A stretch of 64,000 bases of DNA. Source: Microbaculum marinisediminis. GTDB taxonomy: Bacteria > Pseudomonadota > Alphaproteobacteria > Rhizobiales > Tepidamorphaceae. The stretch covers positions 124,001 through 188,000 of the forward strand of contig NZ_JALIDZ010000002.1 in NCBI RefSeq assembly GCF_025397915.1. The letters run 5' to 3'. A program made the translations under genes and the position numbers. The notes beneath the pieces were generated by a model that saw nothing but the letters and a program-made list of their open reading frames with translations, was not told the origin of the DNA and ran no database searches. Of this stretch, positions 55,532 through 63,686 are shown in pieces; position 1 is the first letter of the stretch; every line of letters starts with the position of its first letter.

Positions 55532-57292
55532 TCACAGCCGCGCGACCTCGGAGGCAACGGGATGGGCCTTGAAGCCGTTCGTGCCGACGGGCCGCACCAA
55601 CGGGCGCCACCAGCCCTCGTTCTCGAGATACCAGGTGACCGTCTCTCTCAGGCCTGCCTCGAAGCTGTGCGCGGGATGCCAGCCCAGGTCCTTCTCGCCC
55701 CCCGATTGCTCCACCAGGCAATAGCGATAGTCCTCGGAAGACGCCTCATCGGTCCCCGCGATCAGATCGCGGCGGCGGCGGCCGTCCGACAATGGACCCA
55801 CGTGATCCTCGACCAGATCGGCGATCGCGGCGGCGACCTGGCGATCGCTGCGATGCACGCTTCCGCCGATGAGATAGGGGCTGCCGATCTGCCCGCGCTC
55901 GGCCACCGTCACAAGCGCCTCGGCGAGATCCTCGACGAACAGCCAATCGCGAACGCTGTCGTTTCCGACGAGGTCCGGCAGATGCTGACCGGTCGCCACA
56001 CCGACGATCGCCCGGGGGATCAGGTCCTCGAGGGCTTGATACGGGCCGAAAATATTGCTGCACGTGGTCACCAGTACCGGAAGGCCATAGGTGTGCCCCC
56101 AGGCGCGCACGACATGATCGCCGGCGGCCCGACTGGCCAGATAGGGCGACAGGGGGTCGTAGCGCGCGGCACCGGAGAACGCGGGATCGCGGGCGTCGCG
56201 GGCGCCGAACACTTCGTCGGTCGACACGTGCAGGAAGCGGAAGCGGGCGCGGGCCGCCGGATCCAGTTTCTCGAAATAGGCGGTCGCGGCCTGCAACAGG
56301 CGCAGCGTGCCGATGGTGTTCGTTCTGAGGAACGCCTCGGATTCCGCGAACGGCCGGTCGGTCCTGGTCTCCGCGGCGAGATGGATGACGCAGTGCGGCC
56401 TGAACTCCTGGAACACGGACTCGAGCAGACGCGTGTCGCAGACGTCGCCGATCCGCAACTCATACCGCGGATCATCAAATACCGATTCCAGCGTCGCGGC
56501 CGATGCCGCCGAGCTCAGCCTGTCGAGATTGAGCACCGTGTGCCGGCTGCGTGCGATCAGATGGCGCACGACGGCGCTGCCAATGAAGCCGGCGCCGCCG
56601 GTTACCAGCACCCGCATGGACGATTGCGCCGCTCGCGCCTTGCCGAACATCCGCGTTTCGGTCAACCGTACGTGACGCAGCGCGGGCAACGCGCGATCCT
56701 TGTCCGAGACAATCGGCTTACGCCCGGCCAACGGCCAGTCGATCGCGAGCTCCGGGTCGTCGAACGCGATGCCGGCGGCGTGATCGGCCGAATAGTAGTC
56801 GGAGGTCGCGTACACGACCTCCGTATGGGCTTCGAGCGTGCAGTATCCATGAGCGAAGCCGGCCGGAATGACGAGGGCCTCGCCACCCTCGGCCGTCAGG
56901 ACCGTCGAGACATGGCGACCGAATGTCGGCGAGCCGGGCCGAATGTCGACGGCGACGTCGAATATCGAGCCGCGCGCAACGCGAACGAACTTGTCCTGGG
57001 AGCGCGGCGCCTTCTGGAAATGGAGGCCGTGGATCGTGCCGGGCTGGGCCGATACCGACCTGTTCTCCTCGACGAGATCTATGTCCACCCCGGCTTCGGC
57101 GAGCAGGTGCCGGCGCCAAGCCTCGCGGGGTTGCCCCTTCCGGTCGCGACGCTGGGGGATGCGAAAAAGCCGGACTTCGGGAAACGCTGAACCGGATGCA
57201 CTTGAATCGGACCGTTCCGCTGCGCTGGCTCTGAATTCCTCGTCGGCGGCACTAGACGTCTCGTCTGGCAGAACGGTGAATGCCGGCTCCAT
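55532..57292 (-). CDS. fused RmlC-like epimerase and RmlB-like dehydratase
   Basis: A single 586-residue chain of two sugar-nucleotide enzymes. Residues about 35-200 are RmlC-like cupin (TIHGLHFQ with the catalytic His, DVAVDIRPGSPTFGRHV, VIPAGFAHGYCTL, then a Tyr-rich strand). Residues about 226-580 are RmlB-like SDR (VLVTGGAGFIGS, STDEVFG). In the RmlB half the Tyr-x3-Lys motif reads YLASR (Tyr384, Arg388), and AAESHVDRS-type sequence reads AAETRTDRP, so dehydratase activity may be altered. The frame is continuous, with no stop or second start at the join. The ATG has GGAG five bases upstream. It probably supplies a deoxysugar for the polysaccharide. Confidence 0.88.
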   Translation of the reverse strand: MEPAFTVLPDETSSAADEEFRASAAERSDSSASGSAFPEVRLFRIPQRRDRKGQPREAWRRHLLAEAGVDIDLVEENRSVSAQPGTIHGLHFQKAPRSQDKFVRVARGSIFDVAVDIRPGSPTFGRHVSTVLTAEGGEALVIPAGFAHGYCTLEAHTEVVYATSDYYSADHAAGIAFDDPELAIDWPLAGRKPIVSDKDRALPALRHVRLTETRMFGKARAAQSSMRVLVTGGAGFIGSAVVRHLIARSRHTVLNLDRLSSAASAATLESVFDDPRYELRIGDVCDTRLLESVFQEFRPHCVIHLAAETRTDRPFAESEAFLRTNTIGTLRLLQAATAYFEKLDPAARARFRFLHVSTDEVFGARDARDPAFSGAARYDPLSPYLASRAAGDHVVRAWGHTYGLPVLVTTCSNIFGPYQALEDLIPRAIVGVATGQHLPDLVGNDSVRDWLFVEDLAEALVTVAERGQIGSPYLIGGSVHRSDRQVAAAIADLVEDHVGPLSDGRRRRDLIAGTDEASSEDYRYCLVEQSGGEKDLGWHPAHSFEAGLRETVTWYLENEGWWRPLVRPVGTNGFKAHPVASEVARL

Positions 57293-57505
57293 AATCACTC
57301 CAAACCAGTAAGGCGGCCCGTGCGAGGGACCGCTTCTTAGTGAATACGACCGGTTCCGCGAATTTGCGTCTTGGGAATTCGGAGGAGATCAGTGCTTTTC
57401 GCAATCTGCCATAGACCTAATGGGCAGTTCTTCGCAGCTGCAATAAGCCTTACGGTAAAACTCCGCACCACAGCGAGCCTTACGACCAGTTTCTGACACG
57501 GCACC

Positions 57506-57709
57506 TTACCGCGGTTTCCGGCGGTTCTCCGGCTTACCTTTCTTCCGGGACGGGTCGGGCCTCCCGGCCGACGCAGACTTGGCCGCGCCTTTCTTATGCT
57601 TGCCCGGGTCACGCAACTGACCAAGCATCTTGCGCATATGCCCCTGTACTTTCCGCGAATCAAATAGTTCCGGCACGACAATTCTTCCGAACACGTCGTT
57701 TAACCGCAT
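57506..57709 (-). CDS. small basic protein (doubtful)
   Basis: A 67-codon frame with a mixed N-terminus (MRLNDVFGRIVVPELF) and a Lys/Arg/Pro-rich end. No ribosome site is seen and no family is recognised. It is the only plausible gene in the 57293-58117 gap, which is otherwise AT-rich and apparently empty. Confidence 0.25.
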   Translation of the reverse strand: MRLNDVFGRIVVPELFDSRKVQGHMRKMLGQLRDPGKHKKGAAKSASAGRPDPSRKKGKPENRRKPR

Positions 57710-58117
57710 CTATTTTGTCTTGGAACTGTATGACGCCTCGTTCCGCGTCTTTAGATACCCGATCCACTATCCGCTGAATAGTTATTCGACCGGCTCCACC
57801 CGGGATTACCTTCTGTAAAGGTTAATCGCTTCGGAGAAATTTTATCGGATTAGTCGGAATGGGATTGCGGGCCCGCCCGGCCCAAGCCGCAGGCCCCGTG
57901 CGGAAACGCGCCGGAGGCCCCCGACAGCGGGCGACTTGGACGAAAACCACCCACATCCCGGCGCGGAATCCAATTACTCAATCGTCGTACTACTCTACGC
58001 AGTTCGCTGCGCGCTCGCTGTGCCCCTGTTCTCGTGCCGATTTGCTGGAACAGGGAATCAAAGTATGGAACAGGCAATTAAATACCTGGCTAAACAGGCT
58101 CGACGGAGCGCTATCCG

Positions 58118-58354
58118 ATGCCCCGTTACTTCTTTCACATTCGCGACGACGGCCTGCTTGTCACGGACGTGGAAGGTGTCGAACTGCCGGACATTCCCGA
58201 CCTGGAGGAACGGTTGCTGAAGGTGGCCAGGGAAGTTCTTGCCGAGGAGGAATGGAAGGCCGAACTCACGGACGGTCGGTCTTTCGAGATCGTCAACGAG
58301 GAAGGCCGTACGATCCTTGTCGTACCGTTTAGAAATCTGCAGTTTCTGCCCTGA
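58118..58354 (+). CDS. DUF6894 family protein
   Basis: A 78-residue protein beginning MPRYFFHIRDDGLLVTDVEG, the typical start of the small DUF6894 family common in Hyphomicrobiales, with ELPDIPDLEERLLKVAREVL and a final VNEEGRTILVVPF strand. The function is unknown. It stands alone in a low-gene-density stretch upstream of the LuxR gene. A second member lies at 61825-62118. Confidence 0.8.
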   Translation: MPRYFFHIRDDGLLVTDVEGVELPDIPDLEERLLKVAREVLAEEEWKAELTDGRSFEIVNEEGRTILVVPFRNLQFLP

Positions 58355-58587
58355 CGCTTCGGCATCAGCCCATTGGCTATAAACCAGTCGCGCGTGACCT
58401 CAATTTGGGCAGGTTTGGCACTTCGGGAGGCTTCGCGGCTCGGCACTTCGTCGGTCCCGAAGGCATGGACGCCGAGCGGAGCCTTCCGTTTGCGATTTTG
58501 ATACCTCGCGCACATTCGGACTAGCCGGGAACCTCGTTCGAGGTATCCGGGTATCTAACCCTTTTGGCGGTGATTTTAGCCGATAAT

Positions 58588-58641
58588 TTAACCGCATTTT
58601 AAGAAATTTCGTATGCTGCCTAAGCACCTTTAGTGCTAAGG
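58588..58641 (+). promoter_or_regulatory. promoter and dyad of the LuxR-type regulator
   Basis: A possible promoter has TTAACC at 58588-58593, an 18-base spacer and TATGCT at 58612-58617. The inverted repeat CCTAAGCAC-CTTTA-GTGCTAAGG (58619-58641, one mismatch) overlaps the expected start site. It is a candidate autoregulatory site. From 58355 to 58587 I see no gene. Confidence 0.5.
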
Positions 58642-58757
58642 TTCCAAAGAGGCCTCTCACGGGTACTGGTAATAGTGCTGGCTTGCAAACGACAGCTTTT
58701 GCGTGTGCCGGATGGCGGACTGTGGAGATAGACCGGTGGGCATATGAGGGGAATCCA

Positions 58758-59528
58758 GTGGATATGGAACTCAGGGACGAAGGACTCCTGAAGCAAAATC
58801 ATTACGGCAACCAAGCAGAAACGGATGTATTGACAGAGGGGCCTGTCCTCTTTGTGGAGCCCAGAAAGCTCGTTCGTCAGTGTTTTGAAGAATGTTTTCG
58901 CCTCTCTTCCGTGCGGGAGCGGATTTTGGCCATCCCGAACATCGCCGAGTGGAACCGGCTGGCTGACAACCGGCCACAGCCTTCGGCGATATTCCTGTAC
59001 CTTCCGCTAGCGGCCGAAGTCCGCACGGAAATGGAGAACACGAAAGCTGTGTTTTCCGACAGCGATGCGGTCCCTCCGGTCATCATCGTGGCCGACGAGG
59101 AGGATCCGGCGCAGGTGCTCGACGCCCTCGACGCGGGCGTCAAGGGCTTCGTCCCATCGAGCGTTTCGCTTGAAGTGGCGATCGAGGCGCTGCACCTGGT
59201 CCTGGCCGGCGGTACGTATGTGCCGGCAAGCGCTCTCATTGCGTCGCGGAACATGGCGAAAAGCGGCGCGGACGCATCCGAGCATTCGCCGCATGCGATG
59301 TTCACCGATCGGCAGTTCGCCGTTATCGAAAAGCTGCGCGAAGGCAAGGCGAACAAGATCATCGCCTACGAGCTGAACATGCGCGAGAGCACGGTCAAGG
59401 TCCACATCCGCAACATCATGCGGAAGCTGCGCGCGACCAATCGCACGCAGGTGGCCTATCTCTACCAGACGATGCTCGAGGAGAGCGCGGGCGGGTCCGC
59501 CTCACGCGGCTCGAAAGCCGGTGCCTGA
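58758..59528 (+). CDS. LuxR-type regulator with degenerate receiver
   Basis: A 256-residue regulator. Residues about 28-150 have a CheY-like outline (VLFVEPRKLVRQCFEECFRL, PPVIIVADEEDPAQVLDALD, GVKGFVPSSVSLEVAIEAL), but the acidic loop is Glu-Pro and no aspartate sits at the phosphorylation strand (AIFLYLPLAAE). Residues about 180-240 are a good LuxR/FixJ helix-turn-helix (FTDRQFAVIEKLREGKANK, ESTVKVHIRNIMRKLRA). GTG 58758 has AGGGGA five bases upstream; ATG 58764 is an alternative. Such regulators control polysaccharide genes in related bacteria, which suits this location. Confidence 0.85.
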   Translation: MDMELRDEGLLKQNHYGNQAETDVLTEGPVLFVEPRKLVRQCFEECFRLSSVRERILAIPNIAEWNRLADNRPQPSAIFLYLPLAAEVRTEMENTKAVFSDSDAVPPVIIVADEEDPAQVLDALDAGVKGFVPSSVSLEVAIEALHLVLAGGTYVPASALIASRNMAKSGADASEHSPHAMFTDRQFAVIEKLREGKANKIIAYELNMRESTVKVHIRNIMRKLRATNRTQVAYLYQTMLEESAGGSASRGSKAGA

Positions 59529-60358
59529 CGGGCGGGAGCGCCCGTCCGGACGAACGGTCACGGAGACCTGGCCCGGAAAGAACGGGCTTGGACTCTACGG
59601 GCCGCGACCGAAATCCATCTGAGACCCCGGCGGTCCCAGATGAAATAGGCCGCTCCCCGCGGTCATGCCCATCGGATTATTCGCGAAGGAAGGCTGAGAC
59701 ACACCAGCGGATCGACGGGAGAACGGCCCCCTCGATCCGCCGGACAGCCCTCGTGTGCCGCCGGCGGCGCCCCACGACTCCATCTACCTGATGGCGAGCT
59801 GATGGAGCCCCTGCGGCATACACAGCCTGTTTTCCACTTACTTTCCACTTGTTATCCACAGATATCTTGCGCCCCTAGCCCGCCTCCCCTGGCCTCCTGC
59901 CGGGCCAGGATGGGGCAGACCGCCTGCCCCACGTTATCGACGGCAGCGCCTTGTACGCGCTGTTTTCAGGATCGCGGCGCCGGCTCAGAACCGCCATTTC
60001 TCCTGTCGAAACTGGGGCGCGGCCATTCGAAATCGCCGCACATTGCAACCATCGCGGCTCCTTCCCGCGCGGAACCGGAGCGAGAGACGGTCGGCAAGGC
60101 GGGATCATCGACACGACCTTTGAACCCGCTCGGTCAAATGGAGAGTATCGCCAGCGCATAAGAATAGGGGCATGCTCCCCAATGGCATGTTGGCCTTGGA
60201 CCGTGGTGCCGGCTTCATAGCCTTGAATACGGCGCCTTGAATCCAGCACTACAAGGGCCGCCCGTGCCAGAGGGGCTGGACGAACGGACCGAACCGGGGC
60301 AAAGCCGGAATGTCTGCGGACAGATCATCTAGCCGAAACCGAAGCGAGGTCGAGGAAT
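59529..60358. other. long intergenic region with a DnaA-box-like motif
   Basis: No supported gene is seen in these 830 bases. At 59831-59860 there are three close matches to DnaA-type sites: TTTTCCACT, CTTTCCACT and a perfect TTATCCACA (59852-59860). Elsewhere the region is of mixed composition. Confidence 0.4.
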
Positions 60359-61327
60359 ATGAATTTTAAGAAGTACGCATTGATCCTGGGGGCGATGCTC
60401 GCCAGCTTTCCGCTGGCGGCGGAAGCGGCGGGACCGAACACCCCCGTGGCGAGCAACGGCGAGGAGGCCGCTCCGATCAGCATAGGCCGAAGCCGCGTAT
60501 CACGCTCCAATGAGGGCACGGGCCAGACCCTGTCCGAGCAGGCGATCGAAAACGCCCTGGCAAGCAACAAGGTCGGCGAAATGTCGGCCGAGAAACTGGA
60601 ATGGCTGGCGACGCTCAAGCCGATGACCGCTCCGGTCGGCACGGAATCGATCATCGGCCGGGACACGCGCCGGCCGGTCTCCAACACCACGCAATTTCCC
60701 TTCCGCGCGGTCGTGCTGATCACGTTCTCGACGTCTAGCGGCGGTGCGCGCTGCACGGGCTGGATGATCAACAAGAACACCGTGGCCACGGCGGGGCATT
60801 GTGTCCACGAGGGGAACGGCGGCTCCTTCTACTCGACGTCGAGCTACGAAATTACGCCCGGGTATACCGGATCCTCGGCCCCCTATGGCAGCTGCAACGC
60901 CACAAACCTGTACACCGTCAACGGCTGGGCGAACAGCGGCCGGGACGACTACGATTACGGCGCGATCAAGCTCGACTGCAATATCGGCAAGACGGTGGGC
61001 CAATTCGGTTATTACTGGACGTCCAACGGAAACGCGCTGAAGCGGAGAGTGAAAATCACCGGTTTCCCCGGCGACAAGCCGTTGACGATGTGGTTCAGCA
61101 AGGGTCGGGTCAAGGTCGTCCAGAAGCGCCGTGTGTTCTACAAGAACGACACCACCGGCGGCATGAGCGGATCGCCGGTCTATCACCGCTTGAGCGGCTG
61201 CGGCCAGTGCTCCATGGCGATCCACGCCTACGGCACCTATAACGGCCCGCCCTACAGCTCGAACAACCACGGCACGCGCATCAACCGCGCGGTTTACCGG
61301 AACCTGAAACGGTGGACTAGGCGCTAG
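60359..61327 (+). CDS. secreted trypsin-like serine protease (S1/V8 type)
   Basis: A 322-residue exported protease. A signal peptide covers residues 1-23 (ends AEAA), a pro-region of about 75 residues follows, and then the chymotrypsin fold. The catalytic triad is His147 in VATAGHCVH, probably Asp199 in DYDYGAIKL and Ser270 in GGMSGSPVY. The Gly-x-Ser-Gly-Ser-Pro form is typical of V8/glutamyl endopeptidases. The ATG has GAGGAA just upstream. A strong hairpin follows the gene. In this locus it may process surface or secreted proteins; that is inference. Confidence 0.88.
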   Translation: MNFKKYALILGAMLASFPLAAEAAGPNTPVASNGEEAAPISIGRSRVSRSNEGTGQTLSEQAIENALASNKVGEMSAEKLEWLATLKPMTAPVGTESIIGRDTRRPVSNTTQFPFRAVVLITFSTSSGGARCTGWMINKNTVATAGHCVHEGNGGSFYSTSSYEITPGYTGSSAPYGSCNATNLYTVNGWANSGRDDYDYGAIKLDCNIGKTVGQFGYYWTSNGNALKRRVKITGFPGDKPLTMWFSKGRVKVVQKRRVFYKNDTTGGMSGSPVYHRLSGCGQCSMAIHAYGTYNGPPYSSNNHGTRINRAVYRNLKRWTRR

Positions 61328-61348
61328 CATCCAGCTGAAGTCGATTCC

Positions 61349-61375
61349 GGCCGGACGCTCCTTGAGCGTCCGGCC
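61349..61375 (+). terminator. hairpin terminator of the protease gene
   Basis: GGCCGGACGCTC-CTT-GAGCGTCCGGCC is a perfect 12-base stem with a 3-base loop, followed by ATTTGTTTG. It lies 21 bases after the stop. Confidence 0.82.
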
Positions 61376-61644
61376 ATTTGTTTGATAGCGCACCCGGCAT
61401 CCCTCTATGCGCGGATGCCGGGCGCGGCATCCAGGCAATCGAATTCCCGAACTCGCCCCGCCGGGCGTCGTGCGGGCGGGCGTGGCCGGCCCCGCTGCGC
61501 GGGGATGCCAACGGCCGGAAACCGAACAGGCGGGCTTCGTGCCCGAACAGGTTGCGACGCCGTCCCCTGCACTATCTGCAGACGAACAACTCGTCCGCGG
61601 ACAGCTCTATACTTCCCCAGGGTGATTTTAAGGCTCGAAACTTA

Positions 61645-61660
61645 GCCTCCATTTGGAGGC
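61645..61660. promoter_or_regulatory. perfect dyad in the gap before the second DUF6894 gene
   Basis: GCCTCCA-TT-TGGAGGC is a perfect dyad inside the 61376-61824 gap, followed by AT-rich promoter-like sequence (TTTATTAATACGTTATTTAATACG). No gene is seen in the gap. The dyad may be an operator. Confidence 0.4.
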
Positions 61661-61824
61661 CCATACCTCATTTCGGCTTTATTAATACGTTATTTAATAC
61701 GCTATCCAGCAATCCTGGCTACGCCTGTGTACTCGCAGAGGGATCCGGGAGCGCGGATTAAGCCGTTGCAAGCACAGCGGTTTCATCTATCACTGTAATT
61801 GGCAATCTCCCATTGGGGGCAATA

Positions 61825-62118
61825 GTGGAGATAAGGAAATTGAAACGCTACTACTTCCACGTTTCCGATGACGACACCGAAATCCGGGACGACGACGGCG
61901 TTGTTCTGCCCGATGACGAACACATCGCCGACTACTGCCGGGACCTGATCCTTGCCGTCGCGTCCGAGGACGGTTGGCACGGCGAAGGATTCGTCGTCCG
62001 GACCATCACCGTCGCCGACGCTGACGGGAACGAGATATTGTCGGTTCCCTTCGCGGGGTCTCACCCGGCTGCGACAGACGGCGCACGCCCCGGCATGCCG
62101 CGCGGCACCATACACTGA
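61825..62118 (+). CDS. DUF6894-like small protein
   Basis: A 97-residue protein with the DUF6894 pattern LKRYYFHVSDDDTEIRDDDG, then VVLPDDEHIADYCRDLIL, and a terminal VADADGNEILSVPF strand. The start is uncertain: GTG 61825 follows GGGGG, while TTG 61840 begins directly at the domain. After the domain there is an extra 20-residue tail. It is a divergent relative of the gene at 58118. Confidence 0.7.
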   Translation: MEIRKLKRYYFHVSDDDTEIRDDDGVVLPDDEHIADYCRDLILAVASEDGWHGEGFVVRTITVADADGNEILSVPFAGSHPAATDGARPGMPRGTIH

Positions 62119-62317
62119 CACCGGCGCCTGGGCGTTCCGGGCCTTTGGCGTCTGGGCCTTCGGGCCCACCCTGCGATCCTCCGCGCAATCCGCCGTCGCG
62201 CGCCGTAAGCGACGCAGGGCCCCTGCGCGCACCCGCGGCGCACGCGGCGGCGTGTTGTTATCCTCCGGCGGGCCAACTAGCCTGAAACCGGACCTGTATC
62301 CGAGTGGACTATTCGCG

Positions 62318-62866
62318 ATGTCAGACCAAGGCGACCCGGACGACACCAAACAATCCGCTCGTTTGCTAAGCGCTACCCAGAAACAGCTCCAGACGGAAAA
62401 GCTGAAAGACTACAAGAGGCGCGTGTCCTTTGGCGACCTTGTGACCGACCGTTGGGAGAACGCCCGCGAATACGGGTTCGGTGAGGGAAGCTCCTGCTAC
62501 GACAACGTGCTGATCCTGGGCGACGTCCGGGTCGGCGCGCATACGTGGATCGGCCCGAACGTCATCCTGGACGGCTCCGGCATGGGGCTGACTATCGGCA
62601 GCCACTGCTCGATATCCGCGGGCGTTCAGATCTACACCCACAACACGGTCCGGCGCTCGGTGAGCCTTGGCCGCGATCCGGTCGACTATGCGCCGACCGT
62701 CATCGGAGACGGGGTCTATATCGGGCCGAACACCGTCATCGCCATGGGCGTGACGATCGGCGACTGCGCGGTCATCGGAGCGATGTCGTTCGTCAACGGC
62801 GACATCCCCGGGCGCAAGTCGGCCTGGGGCTGCCCGGCGCGCATCGTCGGCAACATCCCGGACTAG
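62318..62866 (+). CDS. left-handed beta-helix acetyltransferase
   Basis: A 182-residue enzyme with hexapeptide repeats over about residues 65-175 (VLILGDVRVGAHTWIGPNVI, LTIGSHCSISAGVQIYTHN, TVIGDGVYIGPNTVIAMGVT). The catalytic His is probably in the IYTHNTV loop. Family members acetylate sugars or nucleotide sugars with acetyl-CoA. The N-terminal 60 residues are helical and polar. Its place beside the tyrosine kinase and Wzz genes suggests O-acetylation of the exopolysaccharide or its precursor. Confidence 0.88.
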   Translation: MSDQGDPDDTKQSARLLSATQKQLQTEKLKDYKRRVSFGDLVTDRWENAREYGFGEGSSCYDNVLILGDVRVGAHTWIGPNVILDGSGMGLTIGSHCSISAGVQIYTHNTVRRSVSLGRDPVDYAPTVIGDGVYIGPNTVIAMGVTIGDCAVIGAMSFVNGDIPGRKSAWGCPARIVGNIPD

Positions 62867-62884
62867 CGAGACCCGCAGCGCCGG

Positions 62885-63664
62885 CTAGTAGCCGCCCTTG
62901 TGCGCCATGTATTCGCACTTGTTGAGAACGACGCCGAGAACGTTGGTGAAGGCCGCCAGCTCCCGCTCGCAGGCCTCGATCTCGGAGACCTTGGTCTTCC
63001 CTGCCGCGGCGACCAGAAGCACACAATCGACATTCGACGCGAAGGCGAGAACGTCTCCGCTGTCGAACACAGGCGGCATGTCGCACACGATCACGTCGGG
63101 TTGCAGTTCCTCGTGAACCCTGGCGATCGCGGCGCGCGCGGACGGGCTCTGTAGCAGTCCCGTCGGATCGGCGACCATGCTCTCGGTCGCGGCGATCGCC
63201 AAGGCATCCTGCCAGGACACGAATATGTCCTGCACGGTCGCGGAGCCGGAGAGGAATTTTTCCATCGGAACCGGCGCCTCGAGCTTGAGATATTTCGCCA
63301 TGCTGGGGCGACGCAGGTCGAGATCGAGCAAGGCGACATGGCGATCCGCCATTCTCGCCATGCTGAAGGCGAGATTGATCGTCACCACCGATTTGCCGCA
63401 GCCCGCTGTGGGCGACGTGACGATGATCGACCGCCAGCCATATTCGCGCATCAGGCGCAAGACCTTGGTGCGCAGAACCTCGAATGCCGCGTTCGCAGGC
63501 TCGAAGCGCGATCCGGTCACTATCCTATTGTCCCGAAGCGCGGAGAAATCGGGCTTGAACGGCCTCAGGCCGGGCCATTTCGCGGGACCAGCGCGACCGT
63601 GCACCGTCCCGAGCTCGCCCGGTTCCGCAATCTGCAACGGTGCAATGCCGCGAACGTGTTCCAT
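62885..63664 (-). CDS. bacterial tyrosine kinase (CpsD/Wzc-like cytoplasmic part)
   Basis: A 259-residue BY-kinase. It shows Walker A SPTAGCGKS (Lys91), Walker A' ALLDLDLRRPS (112-121) and Walker B VIVCDMPP (191-198). It controls polymerisation and export together with the membrane Wzz-like partner encoded 22 bases upstream. The C-terminal end (CEYMAHKGGY) has only two tyrosines instead of the usual cluster. A TTG start at 63706 would overlap the partner gene; the ATG at 63664 was preferred. Confidence 0.88.
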   Translation of the reverse strand: MEHVRGIAPLQIAEPGELGTVHGRAGPAKWPGLRPFKPDFSALRDNRIVTGSRFEPANAAFEVLRTKVLRLMREYGWRSIIVTSPTAGCGKSVVTINLAFSMARMADRHVALLDLDLRRPSMAKYLKLEAPVPMEKFLSGSATVQDIFVSWQDALAIAATESMVADPTGLLQSPSARAAIARVHEELQPDVIVCDMPPVFDSGDVLAFASNVDCVLLVAAAGKTKVSEIEACERELAAFTNVLGVVLNKCEYMAHKGGY

Positions 63665-63686
63665 GTCGATTGTCCGGCCCCCTGCT

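Noticed and set aside
57859-58332. Plus-strand frame overlapping the first DUF6894 gene
   Set aside because: It is out of frame with the recognisable DUF6894 protein and has no domain features.
59529-60358. Several short frames of 60-125 codons
   Set aside because: No ribosome sites, no recognisable domains, and the frames overlap each other on both strands.
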